11,811 nucleotides of DNA from Clostridiales bacterium (lineage in GTDB: Bacteria > Bacillota > Clostridia > Peptostreptococcales > JAAYPU01), in the NCBI GenBank assembly GCA_012519645.1, contig JAAYPU010000178.1:1-11811 (forward strand), read 5' to 3'. Made by a program: the position numbers and the translations under genes. Position 1 is the first letter of the stretch, and the number at the start of each line of letters is the position of its first letter. Under the pieces are notes generated by a model. It ran no database searches, was not told the origin of the DNA, and worked only from the letters and a program-made list of their open reading frames with translations. Below, piece after piece: positions 1 to 6,693 of the stretch.

Positions 1-271
1 ACTATACCCTTGTCAACGAAATTTTTATTTTTTTTACCTGTCTACATTGGACAATATTCCTGATATTGCAATGTTTTAAACGATTAGACTGTAATTGTCA
101 ATAATGTTAATAATTATCATCCATATGGAAAAGATATTTACATGCTCTTATCAGTTATTCTTTTTTTATTCTAAATATTTTTCAAATAAAATATACATAT
201 CTGCTCATACTACCAGTAGAAATCTAAGAATAATAAACGATTACTTTATCTACCCGGAAAGGAATTCAATT
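1..271. other. AT-rich leader region, no gene recognised
   Basis: No convincing coding region is seen. An open frame reaches back to about position 95 ahead of the first permease gene, but its translation is low-complexity and matches no family, so I treat it as non-coding. The region contains a T-rich tract (26-35) and, on the minus strand, a TTGACA hexamer close to the left edge. It probably holds the promoter for the plus-strand permease pair and perhaps for a divergent gene outside the window. I could not find a plus-strand -35/-10 pair with good spacing. Confidence 0.5.
11..16 (-). promoter_or_regulatory. Possible -35 hexamer of a divergent minus-strand promoter
   Basis: The minus strand reads TTGACA here, a perfect sigma-A -35 hexamer, with A/T tracts immediately upstream (17-36) that resemble an UP element. 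The -10 hexamer would lie beyond the left edge, so the call cannot be completed from this window. Confidence 0.25.
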
Positions 272-616
272 ATGTATAAAATACTGACTGGTCTCGTATC
301 CGGTTTCCTTAACGGACTATTAGGATCCGGCGGTGGCACGATCGTTGTTCCGGCGCTTGAATTCATTCATAAAATTGAAGAGCATAAAGCTCATGCTACA
401 GCGATCCTGATTATCCTGCCTTTATCCATCATAAGCACTGCTATATATTTCAAAAGCGGAAATATCATCATATCAGCTTCTCTGAAAGTCGTAGGCGGAA
501 GTATATTTGGCAGTCTTTTAGGTGCAAAGCTATTAAATAGATTATCATCAAAAAATCTAAGGAATTTTTTTGGTATCGTTCTCATTTTAGCTGCTATTAG
601 GTTGGTGTTGTCATGA
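272..616 (+). CDS. Half-size TauE/SafE (TSUP) family permease, first subunit
   Basis: This 114-residue membrane protein resembles one repeat of the TauE/SafE (TSUP) anion-permease family, proposed to export sulfite, sulfoacetate or related organic anions. It has about four hydrophobic segments (roughly residues 4-30, 43-60, 66-88 and 99-114). The first carries the family's glycine-rich signature, GSGGGTIVVPAL (19-29). Usual family members are about 250 residues with two such repeats, so this is half a transporter. The start at 272 is chosen because GGAAAGGA (256-263) sits 8 bases ahead of the ATG, while the longer open frame to 95 has no ribosome binding site and no recognisable sequence. Its stop overlaps the next start (ATGA, 613-616), which points to coupled translation and a heteromeric partner. 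The substrate cannot be inferred. Confidence 0.82.
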   Translation: MYKILTGLVSGFLNGLLGSGGGTIVVPALEFIHKIEEHKAHATAILIILPLSIISTAIYFKSGNIIISASLKVVGGSIFGSLLGAKLLNRLSSKNLRNFFGIVLILAAIRLVLS

Positions 617-996
617 TTTATTTTTTTATAGGTTTTTTTTCTGGAATTATTACCGGTATGGGCATCGGTGGTGGTTCCATTCTTATCCCTGCATTGGTCT
701 TATTTACACCACTGACACAGCAACAAGCTCAGGGAATAAACCTCATTGTTTTTATTCCGGCAGCAATTGCAGCACTAATTATTCATCATAAAAATAAAAA
801 TATCGAATACAAAATTACAATACCAATTATTTTATCAGGCATACTAAGCTCCATAATAGGGTCACTGTTAGCTGTATACATATCAGCTGGTATTCTGAAA
901 AGAATATTCGGATTCTTTCTTATATTAATAGGTTTATTGGAATTATTCGGGAAAAGGATAAAAAAGCCAAGTAGAAATTTGAGGAAATTTCAATAA
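613..996 (+). CDS. Half-size TauE/SafE (TSUP) family permease, second subunit
   Basis: This 127-residue membrane protein is the second half of a TSUP-type permease. Its N-terminus repeats the motif of the preceding gene (GMGIGGGSILIPAL, about 15-28), followed by hydrophobic segments near 42-58, 68-93 and 97-112 and a basic tail (KRIKKPSRNLRKF). The ATG overlaps the stop of the upstream gene in ATGA and has only a weak purine stretch before it, so re-initiation by terminating ribosomes is likely. The two products together have about the length of one conventional TSUP protein, so I infer a heterodimer. The stop codon (994-996) falls in the loop of a perfect hairpin, and the last 7 bases overlap the end of the convergent CoA-binding gene. 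Confidence 0.82.
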   Translation: MIYFFIGFFSGIITGMGIGGGSILIPALVLFTPLTQQQAQGINLIVFIPAAIAALIIHHKNKNIEYKITIPIILSGILSSIIGSLLAVYISAGILKRIFGFFLILIGLLELFGKRIKKPSRNLRKFQ

Positions 997-1009
997 TGAA
1001 ATTTCCTCA
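980..1009. terminator. Perfect 13-bp stem over two convergent stop codons, probable bidirectional terminator
   Basis: The arms 980-992 and 997-1009 are exact reverse complements (TGAGGAAATTTCA when read from the minus strand end), with a 4-nt loop (993-996). The TAA of the plus-strand permease lies mostly in the loop, and the TGA of the minus-strand CoA-binding gene (990-992) lies in one arm. The position between convergent genes suggests termination or 3'-end protection in both directions. No strong U-tract follows on either side, so efficient intrinsic termination is not certain. Confidence 0.55.
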
Positions 1010-1391
1010 TTTCAACCAGCACACAAGCTCCGTTCTCCACTACCTGAAATCCTTTTTCTTCCGCAATACAAACTGTTTCTGCATCGAAAGAACCCGGTTG
1101 AAACCATAAATACTTTATTTTATCCGGATCCAATGTTTCAACAATATCCTTTGTAGCTGCAGGCGGAACAACAAAATCAATACAATCGGGTATTTCCGGA
1201 AGACTGTCAATATCCTTATAGCATATATTATCTTCTATTTTATCGTAATTGGGATTTACACAATACACTTCATAGTTGCAATCACGCAGCTTTTTGACTA
1301 TCTTATAGGCAATTTTTTCTGTGTTCGGTGTTGCACCGACAACTGCCCATTTCTTTTTTGACAACATCTCTTTGATCAGTTTTTCGCTCAT
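990..1391 (-). CDS. CoA-binding domain protein (YccU-like, Rossmann fold)
   Basis: This 133-residue protein matches the small single-domain CoA-binding family (YccU/CoA_binding_2 type). It has a Rossmann-fold nucleotide loop near the N-terminus (WAVVGATPN, about 15-23), then VYCVNPNYD (42-50), a VVPP segment (74-77), the WFQPGSFD stretch (96-103) and the family C-terminal signature VVENGACVLVE (118-128). Family members bind CoA or an acyl-CoA, but most have no assigned physiological role. The Met at 1391 is preferred over the one at 1412, because AAGGAAGG lies 9 bases ahead of it, while the upstream Met follows repeat DNA without a ribosome binding site. The spacer upstream is filled with heptamer repeats, and the gene is convergent with the permease pair. 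Confidence 0.85.
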   Translation of the reverse strand: MSEKLIKEMLSKKKWAVVGATPNTEKIAYKIVKKLRDCNYEVYCVNPNYDKIEDNICYKDIDSLPEIPDCIDFVVPPAATKDIVETLDPDKIKYLWFQPGSFDAETVCIAEEKGFQVVENGACVLVEMRKFHY

Positions 1392-1415
1392 TTTCAAAAA
1401 CCTTCCTTTCATTTT

Positions 1416-1518
1416 AACTAAGAACTAAAAACTAAGAACTAAGAGTTAATGTTGAAATTTTGACTCTGGCAAAATTTCCTCCTTATCTTTCAGTTTTCAA
1501 TTTTCAGTTGTCAGTTGT
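1416..1518 (+). repeat. Heptamer-hairpin element A, copy 1 (103 bp)
   Basis: The order is four tandem 7-bp units (AACTAAG, AACTAAA, AACTAAG, AACTAAG; 1416-1443), a short spacer, a perfect 9-bp stem GAAATTTTG / CAAAATTTC (1454-1462 and 1470-1478) with a 7-nt loop, then TTATCTTTCAG and four more 7-bp units (CAGTTTT, CAATTTT, CAGTTGT, CAGTTGT; 1491-1518). The same plan, base for base in spacing, recurs at 10514-10616. The right-hand units are roughly the reverse complement of the left-hand type, so the whole is an imperfect palindrome. I do not recognise it as a named repeat family. Confidence 0.75.
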
Positions 1519-1530
1519 TCAGACGTAGAG

Positions 1531-1551
1531 TTTGTGTTTACAAAACACAAA
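1531..1551. repeat. Perfect 9-bp hairpin between heptamer runs
   Basis: TTTGTGTTT (1531-1539) is followed by ACA and then the exact reverse complement AAACACAAA (1543-1551). It lies between the heptamer run ending at 1518 and the one beginning at 1564, downstream of yigZ on the minus strand. It could act as a terminator or 3'-end stabiliser, but no U-tract follows the stem. Confidence 0.5.
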
Positions 1552-1563
1552 ATCCTCCTCAAC

Positions 1564-1591
1564 TATTAGTTATTAGTTATCAATTCTTAGT
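1564..1591. repeat. Heptamer run overlapping the 3' end of yigZ
   Basis: Four 7-bp units are seen: TATTAGT, TATTAGT, TATCAAT and TCTTAGT. The run covers the stop codon of the YigZ gene (1573-1575) and its last five codons, so the C-terminal residues LRIDN appear to be encoded by repeat DNA. Confidence 0.6.
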
Positions 1592-2211
1592 TCCACGTAT
1601 TCTCTCCCCAGCAGCTTGATTTCACACTGATTGTTTGTGGTATTCACAATGGTTTCTTTAAGTCTATCGATTTCCTCCGGCAAGGTATAAATAAGAAATT
1701 GTACATTTTCTAAAAAGACGGTATCTTTTACTATATACCTGCCTTCGGTCAGCATGTTTTGTACCTTGCCTAAAAATGAATAATCTATTATGATTGAAAC
1801 GAGTTCATGTTCTGCTTTTCGAACTATACCCGCTTTTTCCAGAACAGTCTTTGCAGTTTTCGTATATGCCCTTACCAATCCTCCGGTTCCAAGCTTTATG
1901 CCGCCAAAATATCTTGTGATCACCATAGCAAAATTAGTGATGCCTTCTTTTTTTAGCATCTCCAATACCGGCATGCCTGCTGTTCCGCTGGGTTCTCCAT
2001 CATCGCTGTATCTTTGTATTTCATAATGTTCTCCAATAAGGTAGACAGGTACATTATGAGTAGCTTCTTTGTGCATGTTTTTGATAGATAAAATAAATGC
2101 CTCTGCCTCCGCCTCATCTGTAACAGGCTTAACATAGCCGATAAACTTCGACTTATCGATTATAATTTCCGCATCGGCATATTTTGATATTGTTAAGAAT
2201 TCTTTATTCAT
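1573..2211 (-). CDS. yigZ: YigZ / IMPACT family protein (UPF0029)
   Basis: This 212-residue protein has the full length of the bacterial YigZ/YvyE family, related to the N-terminal domain of the eukaryotic translation regulator IMPACT. The family signatures are clear: SDDGEPSGTAGMPVL (69-83) and TRYFGGIKLGTGGLVRAY (99-116), followed by the C-terminal ferredoxin-like domain. A role connected with translation or RNA is suggested for the family, but no biochemical function is settled. The gene begins 2 bases after the hflX stop, so it is very likely co-transcribed with and translationally coupled to it. The ribosome binding site (a GAAAGA-type stretch inside hflX) is weak. The extreme C-terminus overlaps a heptamer repeat run. 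Confidence 0.9.
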   Translation of the reverse strand: MNKEFLTISKYADAEIIIDKSKFIGYVKPVTDEAEAEAFILSIKNMHKEATHNVPVYLIGEHYEIQRYSDDGEPSGTAGMPVLEMLKKEGITNFAMVITRYFGGIKLGTGGLVRAYTKTAKTVLEKAGIVRKAEHELVSIIIDYSFLGKVQNMLTEGRYIVKDTVFLENVQFLIYTLPEEIDRLKETIVNTTNNQCEIKLLGREYVELRIDN

Positions 2212-2213
2212 AT

Positions 2214-3497
2214 TTATCTTTCGCTTTCAGAGACCATATATTTTTCATATCTATTATAATCAGATACTTTAAGCTCAGTTTCCACATAAATGCCCTTTTC
2301 AGTATAATCCAATACTTTTACCTTAGTATTCTGGCATAGATATGATGAGATATCTCCTCTATCATAAGGTATAAGCAATGCTGCTTCCTTCATATCATAA
2401 AAAATTATTTCTTTGATTTTTTCTATAAGCTTATCCATACCTTCACCGGTTTTGGCTGATATGTAAAGCATTTCATCGCCTGCCGGTATGATGCCATCAT
2501 CATACTCGATCTTATCAATCTTATTAAAAACAATTAATTTTTTCTTGTCCCATGCTTTGATTTCTTTTAATACTTTTTCAGTTACCTGCATTTGAAAATC
2601 AAAATTTTCATATGAGACATCTACGACATGGATCAATAAATCTGCATAAAGTACTTCTTCCAAAGTAGCTTTAAATGCATTTACAAGAGTATGCGGCAGT
2701 TTGCTCACAAAGCCTACGGTATCGATTAAAATAAACTCCCCTCTCGTGTCAAGCTTAATATTTCTTTGAAAGGTATCCAACGTGGCAAAAAGCATGTCCT
2801 CCGCATAAACACTTTTCTCTTCTCTGTTTACATCCTGTAAAATTTTATTCATTATAGTAGACTTACCGGAATTTGTATAACCTACAAGGGCTACTACGGG
2901 AATATCTGATTTTTCCCGCCTGACACGCTGTGTCTGACGAACTTTTCTTATTTCCTCAAGCTCCCTCTTTATATCTGTTATACGTCGCTCTATATGTCGT
3001 CTGTCTGTTTCCAGTTTCTTTTCTCCGGGACCACGTGTACCAATACCCCCACCGGTACGAGATAGGGATTTTCCAATACCGATTATTCGCGGCATACGAT
3101 ATTGTAGCTGTGCAAGTTCGACTTGCAGCTTGCCTTCTCTCGATACAGCTCTGCTGGCAAAAATGTCCAAAATAAGAATTGTCCTGTCGATTACCTTCCT
3201 GTCAATTCTGTCCTCAACATTTCTAAGCTGTATTCCTGACAGTTCATCATTAAAGATTACAATATCGGCATCAAGGCTTTCACAAGCTATGCCCAGCTCT
3301 TCAACTTTCCCTTTACCTATGTATGTAGCCGTGTCTCTTCTCTCTCTTTTTTGAATAAGCTCTCCTGCAACCTCCACTCCCGCCGCTTCAGCCAGCTGAG
3401 CTAACTCCTTCATAGAGTAAGAAATATCTTCATCCATTTCGACACCTACTAAAACTGCTCTATGTTTTACTTCTTGTTCGAATAAATTTTCATCCAT
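2214..3497 (-). CDS. hflX: GTPase HflX, ribosome-associated
   Basis: HflX is a GTPase that binds the 50S subunit and splits stalled or hibernating ribosomes under stress. Residue numbers here count from the upstream Met at 3506. The N-terminal HflX domain (about 15-160) ends in the glycine-rich linker GIGTRGPGE (154-162), followed by a basic coiled coil (165-198). The G domain then shows G1 GYTNSGKST (209-217), G2 FATLD (240-244), G3 DTVGF (262-266), G4 NKID (328-331) and G5 SAK (350-352), and a short C-terminal domain follows. I place the start at 3497: AGGTGA (3507-3512) is 9 bases from that ATG but directly abuts the ATG at 3506. It is followed 2 bases later by yigZ. An extended -10 promoter may lie in the upstream spacer. 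Confidence 0.95.
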   Translation of the reverse strand: MDENLFEQEVKHRAVLVGVEMDEDISYSMKELAQLAEAAGVEVAGELIQKRERRDTATYIGKGKVEELGIACESLDADIVIFNDELSGIQLRNVEDRIDRKVIDRTILILDIFASRAVSREGKLQVELAQLQYRMPRIIGIGKSLSRTGGGIGTRGPGEKKLETDRRHIERRITDIKRELEEIRKVRQTQRVRREKSDIPVVALVGYTNSGKSTIMNKILQDVNREEKSVYAEDMLFATLDTFQRNIKLDTRGEFILIDTVGFVSKLPHTLVNAFKATLEEVLYADLLIHVVDVSYENFDFQMQVTEKVLKEIKAWDKKKLIVFNKIDKIEYDDGIIPAGDEMLYISAKTGEGMDKLIEKIKEIIFYDMKEAALLIPYDRGDISSYLCQNTKVKVLDYTEKGIYVETELKVSDYNRYEKYMVSESER

Positions 3498-3549
3498 TTG
3501 CTTCATTCACCTGTTTCTTTTATCTTTAGAAATTTTTTGCCACATGTCT

Positions 3550-3555
3550 ATCATA
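3550..3555 (-). promoter_or_regulatory. Possible extended -10 promoter for hflX
   Basis: The minus strand reads TGGTATGAT, which fits an extended -10 (TGn before TATGAT). Transcription would start about 40-45 bases ahead of the hflX start. The expected -35 position (TAATGT) is poor. The spacer between yunB and hflX is only about 90 bases and shows no strong hairpin, so read-through from yunB is also possible. Confidence 0.35.
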
Positions 3556-3589
3556 CCACAAAACCGTCCTGCACATTACCCAAAACATT

Positions 3590-4258
3590 TTACATACTTG
3601 GGAGAATGTTCGTTAGCTCATTCTCCGGTATAAATACATAGCTTTGAGGCACTTCGCCGACAATTATAGTTTCGGCTATAGGAACAGTCATATGTACATT
3701 AATGGTGTTGGTATTAAAAGGAACTATTACTTTTGCATAAGTTTCAACATCTAAGAATATCTTGTGTCTTGTTTGATTGATTCCTGCGTTTTCAAATTCA
3801 GTTTTAAAATTCACCTTTGTCATTCCTATAGGAATCACATTCAATGTGATCATGGGGCCATATTGAGATAGTATTTGACTGCCAAGAATGCTGCCTACAG
3901 GTATCTTAATTTGCGAAGAGGTTATATTATGAATATTATTTTGTATCAATAGTGTCATATCAGAAGATATGGTATTTATCAAAACTGTATTTGCTTGCAA
4001 TGCAACTATATTTCCTTCATCGTCTATCTTTATCTGAACTAAATCGTCATATTGTATTTTTTCCGCAAATTCGGTAAAAATCGCTTCATTTACTGCTATT
4101 GTGGCTATTTCTTTTACCCTCATTTCAGCGATATTAAAAACCGCAGGCTTGATTTTATTATCAAAATATATAAAGCCATAAATAATAAACAAAAACACAA
4201 GAATAATAAACAAAAAAAATCTTAAGGATTTACTTTTTTTTAACAATTTCCTTCCCAT
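3590..4258 (-). CDS. yunB: Sporulation protein YunB
   Basis: This 222-residue protein resembles YunB, needed for normal spore formation in Bacillus subtilis, where it belongs to the sigma-E regulon. A basic N-terminus (KLLKKSKSLR) leads into one membrane segment (about 12-32), with the rest presumably outside the membrane. The conserved part includes PVGSILGSQILSQYGP (about 119-134), a VETYAKVIVPF-type strand and the near C-terminal VPIAETIIVGEVPQSY stretch. The start is supported by GGGGAGGAAT just upstream. It lies downstream of the codY terminator, so it should have its own promoter. A CATAAATA stretch on the minus strand in the spacer loosely resembles a sigma-E -10 site, but I cannot support it. 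The gene is an indicator of an endospore former. Confidence 0.85.
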   Translation of the reverse strand: MGRKLLKKSKSLRFFLFIILVFLFIIYGFIYFDNKIKPAVFNIAEMRVKEIATIAVNEAIFTEFAEKIQYDDLVQIKIDDEGNIVALQANTVLINTISSDMTLLIQNNIHNITSSQIKIPVGSILGSQILSQYGPMITLNVIPIGMTKVNFKTEFENAGINQTRHKIFLDVETYAKVIVPFNTNTINVHMTVPIAETIIVGEVPQSYVFIPENELTNILPSM

Positions 4259-4305
4259 ACATATTCCTCCCCATAATATAGTATTTATGAAAGGAAGAAA
4301 ATGTG

Positions 4306-4342
4306 AAAAAAAAGGTAAAAATAATTTTCATTTTACCTTTTT
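4306..4342 (-). terminator. Rho-independent terminator of codY
   Basis: On the minus strand a 12-bp stem (4342-4331 pairing with 4320-4309; AAAAAGGTAAAA and its complement, loop 4321-4330) begins inside the codY stop codon and ends in a run of eight U residues (4313-4306). The stem is A/T-rich, with the GG/CC pairs in the middle. Because the stem is flanked by A on one side and T on the other, it could also work from the plus strand, but no plus-strand gene precedes it. Confidence 0.75.
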
Positions 4343-5153
4343 AAATCTCATATTTATTCTGTTTCATATTCAATATTTCCAGCTTTTGAAGCTCATCAAT
4401 GAGCTTATCGTTTAAAACACGAATATATGTACCTTTCATTCCAAGGGATTTGGACTCAATAACACCGGCACTTTCAAACTTTCTTAGTGCGTTTACAATT
4501 ACCGATCGTGTTATCCCTATCCTATCTGCAATTTTACTTGCAACAAGTAGCCCTTCAGTACCTTCCAATTCGGCAAAAATTTGCTGGATTGCTTCAAGCT
4601 CAGAGTAGGACAGTGTTCCGATGGCTATTTGTACTACAGCTTTTTTTCGAATTTCTTCTTCAATCTCATGGGTTTTTGATCTCAAAATTTCAATACCTAC
4701 TACCGTCGCTCCATATTCACCTAATATCAGATCCTCATCTCCGTATTCCTTTGAATAACGGGTAATTATGAGTGTACCTAGCCGTTCTCTGTTGCCATAT
4801 ATAGGTATTATAGTAATGTATTTGTTTACAGTACTAAAATCAAAATTAAAAACATCTAGAGATTCTTCTCTGGATATATTCAGCTTTGTTTCAGTAAACT
4901 GCAATAGTTTACGATTATGCTCATCAGGAATTTTTTCAACTCCGGTTTCCGGATCCTTAATAACAGGGTTGTCTTCTTTAACAGCCAGCTTAATCCCCAA
5001 AATCTTGCCTTTTTGACTTACAATATATACATTGGAGTTCAGAAGACTGCTTAATATATCACATAAATTACTGAAAGATACGACTTCTTGTTTATCTGTC
5101 ATCTGCAGTACAGCATTAAGCCTTCTGGTTTTTTCTAATAAATTCAGTAGCAT
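4341..5153 (-). CDS. codY: Global transcriptional repressor CodY
   Basis: CodY is the GTP- and branched-chain amino acid-responsive repressor of low-GC Gram-positives, controlling nitrogen, carbon and stationary-phase genes. The 270-residue product has the family layout: an N-terminal GAF effector domain (about 1-157), a long linker helix and a C-terminal winged helix (about 180-250). The recognition region [20 protein letters not shown] (205-224) is nearly identical to that of B. subtilis, as is [13 protein letters not shown] (236-248). Ser217 corresponds to the serine reported to be phosphorylated in B. subtilis (Ser215). The tail after 250 is somewhat longer than usual. A strong AAGGAGGT lies ahead of the ATG. 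It has its own promoter, an upstream CodY-box-like site and a terminator, so it appears to be a monocistronic, possibly self-regulated unit downstream of hslVU. Confidence 0.97.
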   Translation of the reverse strand: MLLNLLEKTRRLNAVLQMTDKQEVVSFSNLCDILSSLLNSNVYIVSQKGKILGIKLAVKEDNPVIKDPETGVEKIPDEHNRKLLQFTETKLNISREESLDVFNFDFSTVNKYITIIPIYGNRERLGTLIITRYSKEYGDEDLILGEYGATVVGIEILRSKTHEIEEEIRKKAVVQIAIGTLSYSELEAIQQIFAELEGTEGLLVASKIADRIGITRSVIVNALRKFESAGVIESKSLGMKGTYIRVLNDKLIDELQKLEILNMKQNKYEI

Positions 5154-5199
5154 ATTTACCTCCTTATAATTATTTTTTCCTCATACTTAAGTTATAAAC

Positions 5200-5229
5200 A
5201 TTATATATATTTTTATTTTACTTAATCAA
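5200..5229 (-). promoter_or_regulatory. Sigma-A type promoter of codY
   Basis: The minus strand carries TTGATT (-35, 5229-5224) and, after 18 bases, a perfect TATAAT (-10, 5205-5200). Transcription would start near 5193, about 40 bases ahead of the codY ATG. This is the best promoter in the window. Confidence 0.7.
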
Positions 5230-5231
5230 GC

Positions 5232-5247
5232 AATTTCTGTGAAAATT
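5232..5247. promoter_or_regulatory. CodY-box-like dyad upstream of codY
   Basis: The minus strand reads AATTTTCACAGAAATT, which agrees with the published CodY box AATTTTCWGAAAATT at 12 of 15 positions and is a near-palindrome. It ends 2 bases upstream of the codY -35 hexamer. This suggests CodY autoregulation, inferred from sequence only. Confidence 0.4.
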
Positions 5248-5298
5248 CAAAATATTATTACAATATGCTACCTACCTTGAAGGATGTCATTATCGGAA

Positions 5299-6693
5299 TT
5301 ATAAAATGTATCTATCGATTTCATCAATATAAACGGTTTCTTTGAATTTACCTTTAACATATTCACTGTCTATTACAATAATATCTTCCTTAATATCTGA
5401 AATATTATATGAAATATCCTCCAGAAGATTTTCCATTACTGTATGAAGCCTTCTTGCTCCGATGTTTTCCGTCTGTTCGTTCATTAAAAATGCGACATTA
5501 GCAATTTCTTCAACAGCATCTTCTGTAAAATCGACTTTGACATTTTCAGTCTCAAGAAGCATTTTGTGCTGTTTGATCAAAGCATTTTCCGGTGCAACAA
5601 GTATTTGTTTAAAAACTTCTTTGGACAGATTCTCTAACTCCACTCTTATAGGAAATCTTCCCTGGAGTTCAGGAATTAAGTCTGTCACCTTTGAAATGTG
5701 GAAAGCACCCGCACCAATGAAAAGAATATGATCTGTTTTTACAGGTCCATACTTGGTATTCACGACACTTCCTTCAACAATAGGTAAAATGTCCCTCTGA
5801 ACACCTTCTCTTGATACATCCGCTCCTCCTTTAAAATTAGGAGAAGCTATTTTATCTATCTCATCTATAAATATTATACCATTTTGTTCTGCATTATCCA
5901 AAGCTTCACTGATTACTTGGTCCATATCCAATAAATTTTGAGCTTCCTGCTCTCTTAAAATTTTTCTAGCTTCCTTTATGAATACTTTTTTCTTTTTTTT
6001 CTTTTGAGGCATCATATCGCCAAAAATATTGCCAATACTTATACTGATAGCTTCATTTCCCAGATCCATCATATTAAGGCCGCCTGCATTATTGCTGTTT
6101 ACCTCTATTTCAATTAACTGATCCTCTAATAATCCATCCCTGAGCTGTTCTTTCACCTGCTCACGCTGCAGTTCCAAATCTGCTCTTTCATTATTATCAT
6201 CTTCGTCTTTATTCATATTTGTATAAGGATTGTTAAGTATAAAATCGAAGGGATTCTTTACTGTAGTTTGTTTCTTTTTACTAGGAATAATTGCATCTAA
6301 AATTTTTTCTTCTGCAATTTTTTCTGCAATTTCATACTTTTCCTGCATTTTGTTTTGCTTAACAAGCCTTATTGATGTCTCCACAAGATCCCTGACCATG
6401 GATTCAACATCTCTTCCGACATAGCCTACTTCAGTATATTTAGTTGCTTCTACCTTAACAAACGGGGCATCTATCAGTTTGGCCAAGCGTCGAGCAATTT
6501 CAGTTTTACCTACACCTGTAGGTCCTATCATCAATATATTCTTTGGCGTTATTTCATCTTTCATTTCATCGGGCAGGAGACTTCTTCTATATCTGTTTCT
6601 TAATGCGATAGCTACAGATTTTTTTGCTTTTTCCTGACCGATAATATATTTATCCAATTCAGCAACGATTTCCTTAGGTGTCATATTTTTCAT
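5299..6693 (-). CDS. hslU: HslU (ClpY), ATPase subunit of the HslVU protease
   Basis: HslU is the hexameric AAA+ unfoldase that feeds substrates to the HslV peptidase. The 464-residue product has all key elements: Walker A GPTGVGKT (57-64), the pore loop GYVG (90-93), the intermediate I domain (about 110-240), Walker B IIFIDEID (273-280), a probable arginine finger in GRFPIR (345-350), sensor 2 GARRL (412-416) and the C-terminal RYIL tail that inserts into HslV. The I domain carries six consecutive lysines (231-236), encoded by A-rich runs. The ATG overlaps the hslV stop by one base (TAATG, 6695-6691), and GGAGGAG sits inside the hslV 3' end, so the two are translationally coupled. No terminator is seen before codY. 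Confidence 0.97.
   Translation of the reverse strand: MKNMTPKEIVAELDKYIIGQEKAKKSVAIALRNRYRRSLLPDEMKDEITPKNILMIGPTGVGKTEIARRLAKLIDAPFVKVEATKYTEVGYVGRDVESMVRDLVETSIRLVKQNKMQEKYEIAEKIAEEKILDAIIPSKKKQTTVKNPFDFILNNPYTNMNKDEDDNNERADLELQREQVKEQLRDGLLEDQLIEIEVNSNNAGGLNMMDLGNEAISISIGNIFGDMMPQKKKKKKVFIKEARKILREQEAQNLLDMDQVISEALDNAEQNGIIFIDEIDKIASPNFKGGADVSREGVQRDILPIVEGSVVNTKYGPVKTDHILFIGAGAFHISKVTDLIPELQGRFPIRVELENLSKEVFKQILVAPENALIKQHKMLLETENVKVDFTEDAVEEIANVAFLMNEQTENIGARRLHTVMENLLEDISYNISDIKEDIIVIDSEYVKGKFKETVYIDEIDRYIL

Noticed and set aside
95..120. TTGTCA ... TATCAT as a plus-strand promoter for the permease pair
   Set aside because: The spacing between hexamers is 14 bases, too short for a normal sigma-A promoter.
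95..271. In-frame 59-residue N-terminal extension of the first TSUP gene
   Set aside because: It has low-complexity sequence, no ribosome binding site and no family match. The ATG at 272 has a well-placed GGAAAGGA.
1410..1412. Upstream ATG as start of the CoA-binding protein
   Set aside because: It directly follows heptamer repeats and lacks a ribosome binding site, and the Met at 1391 has AAGGAAGG at good spacing.
1478..1484. Ideal AAGGAGG on the minus strand inside element A copy 1
   Set aside because: Only a TTG with eight codons follows it before a stop. It is better explained as the arm of the repeat.
1499..1507. AATTTTCAG half of a CodY box (also at 10604-10612)
   Set aside because: Only the first half of the CodY motif matches, and both occurrences are part of the heptamer runs.
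4261..4300. Sigma-E promoter for yunB (CATAAATA)
   Set aside because: It matches the sigma-E -10 consensus only in part and has no convincing -35, so it was not called despite the expected regulation.
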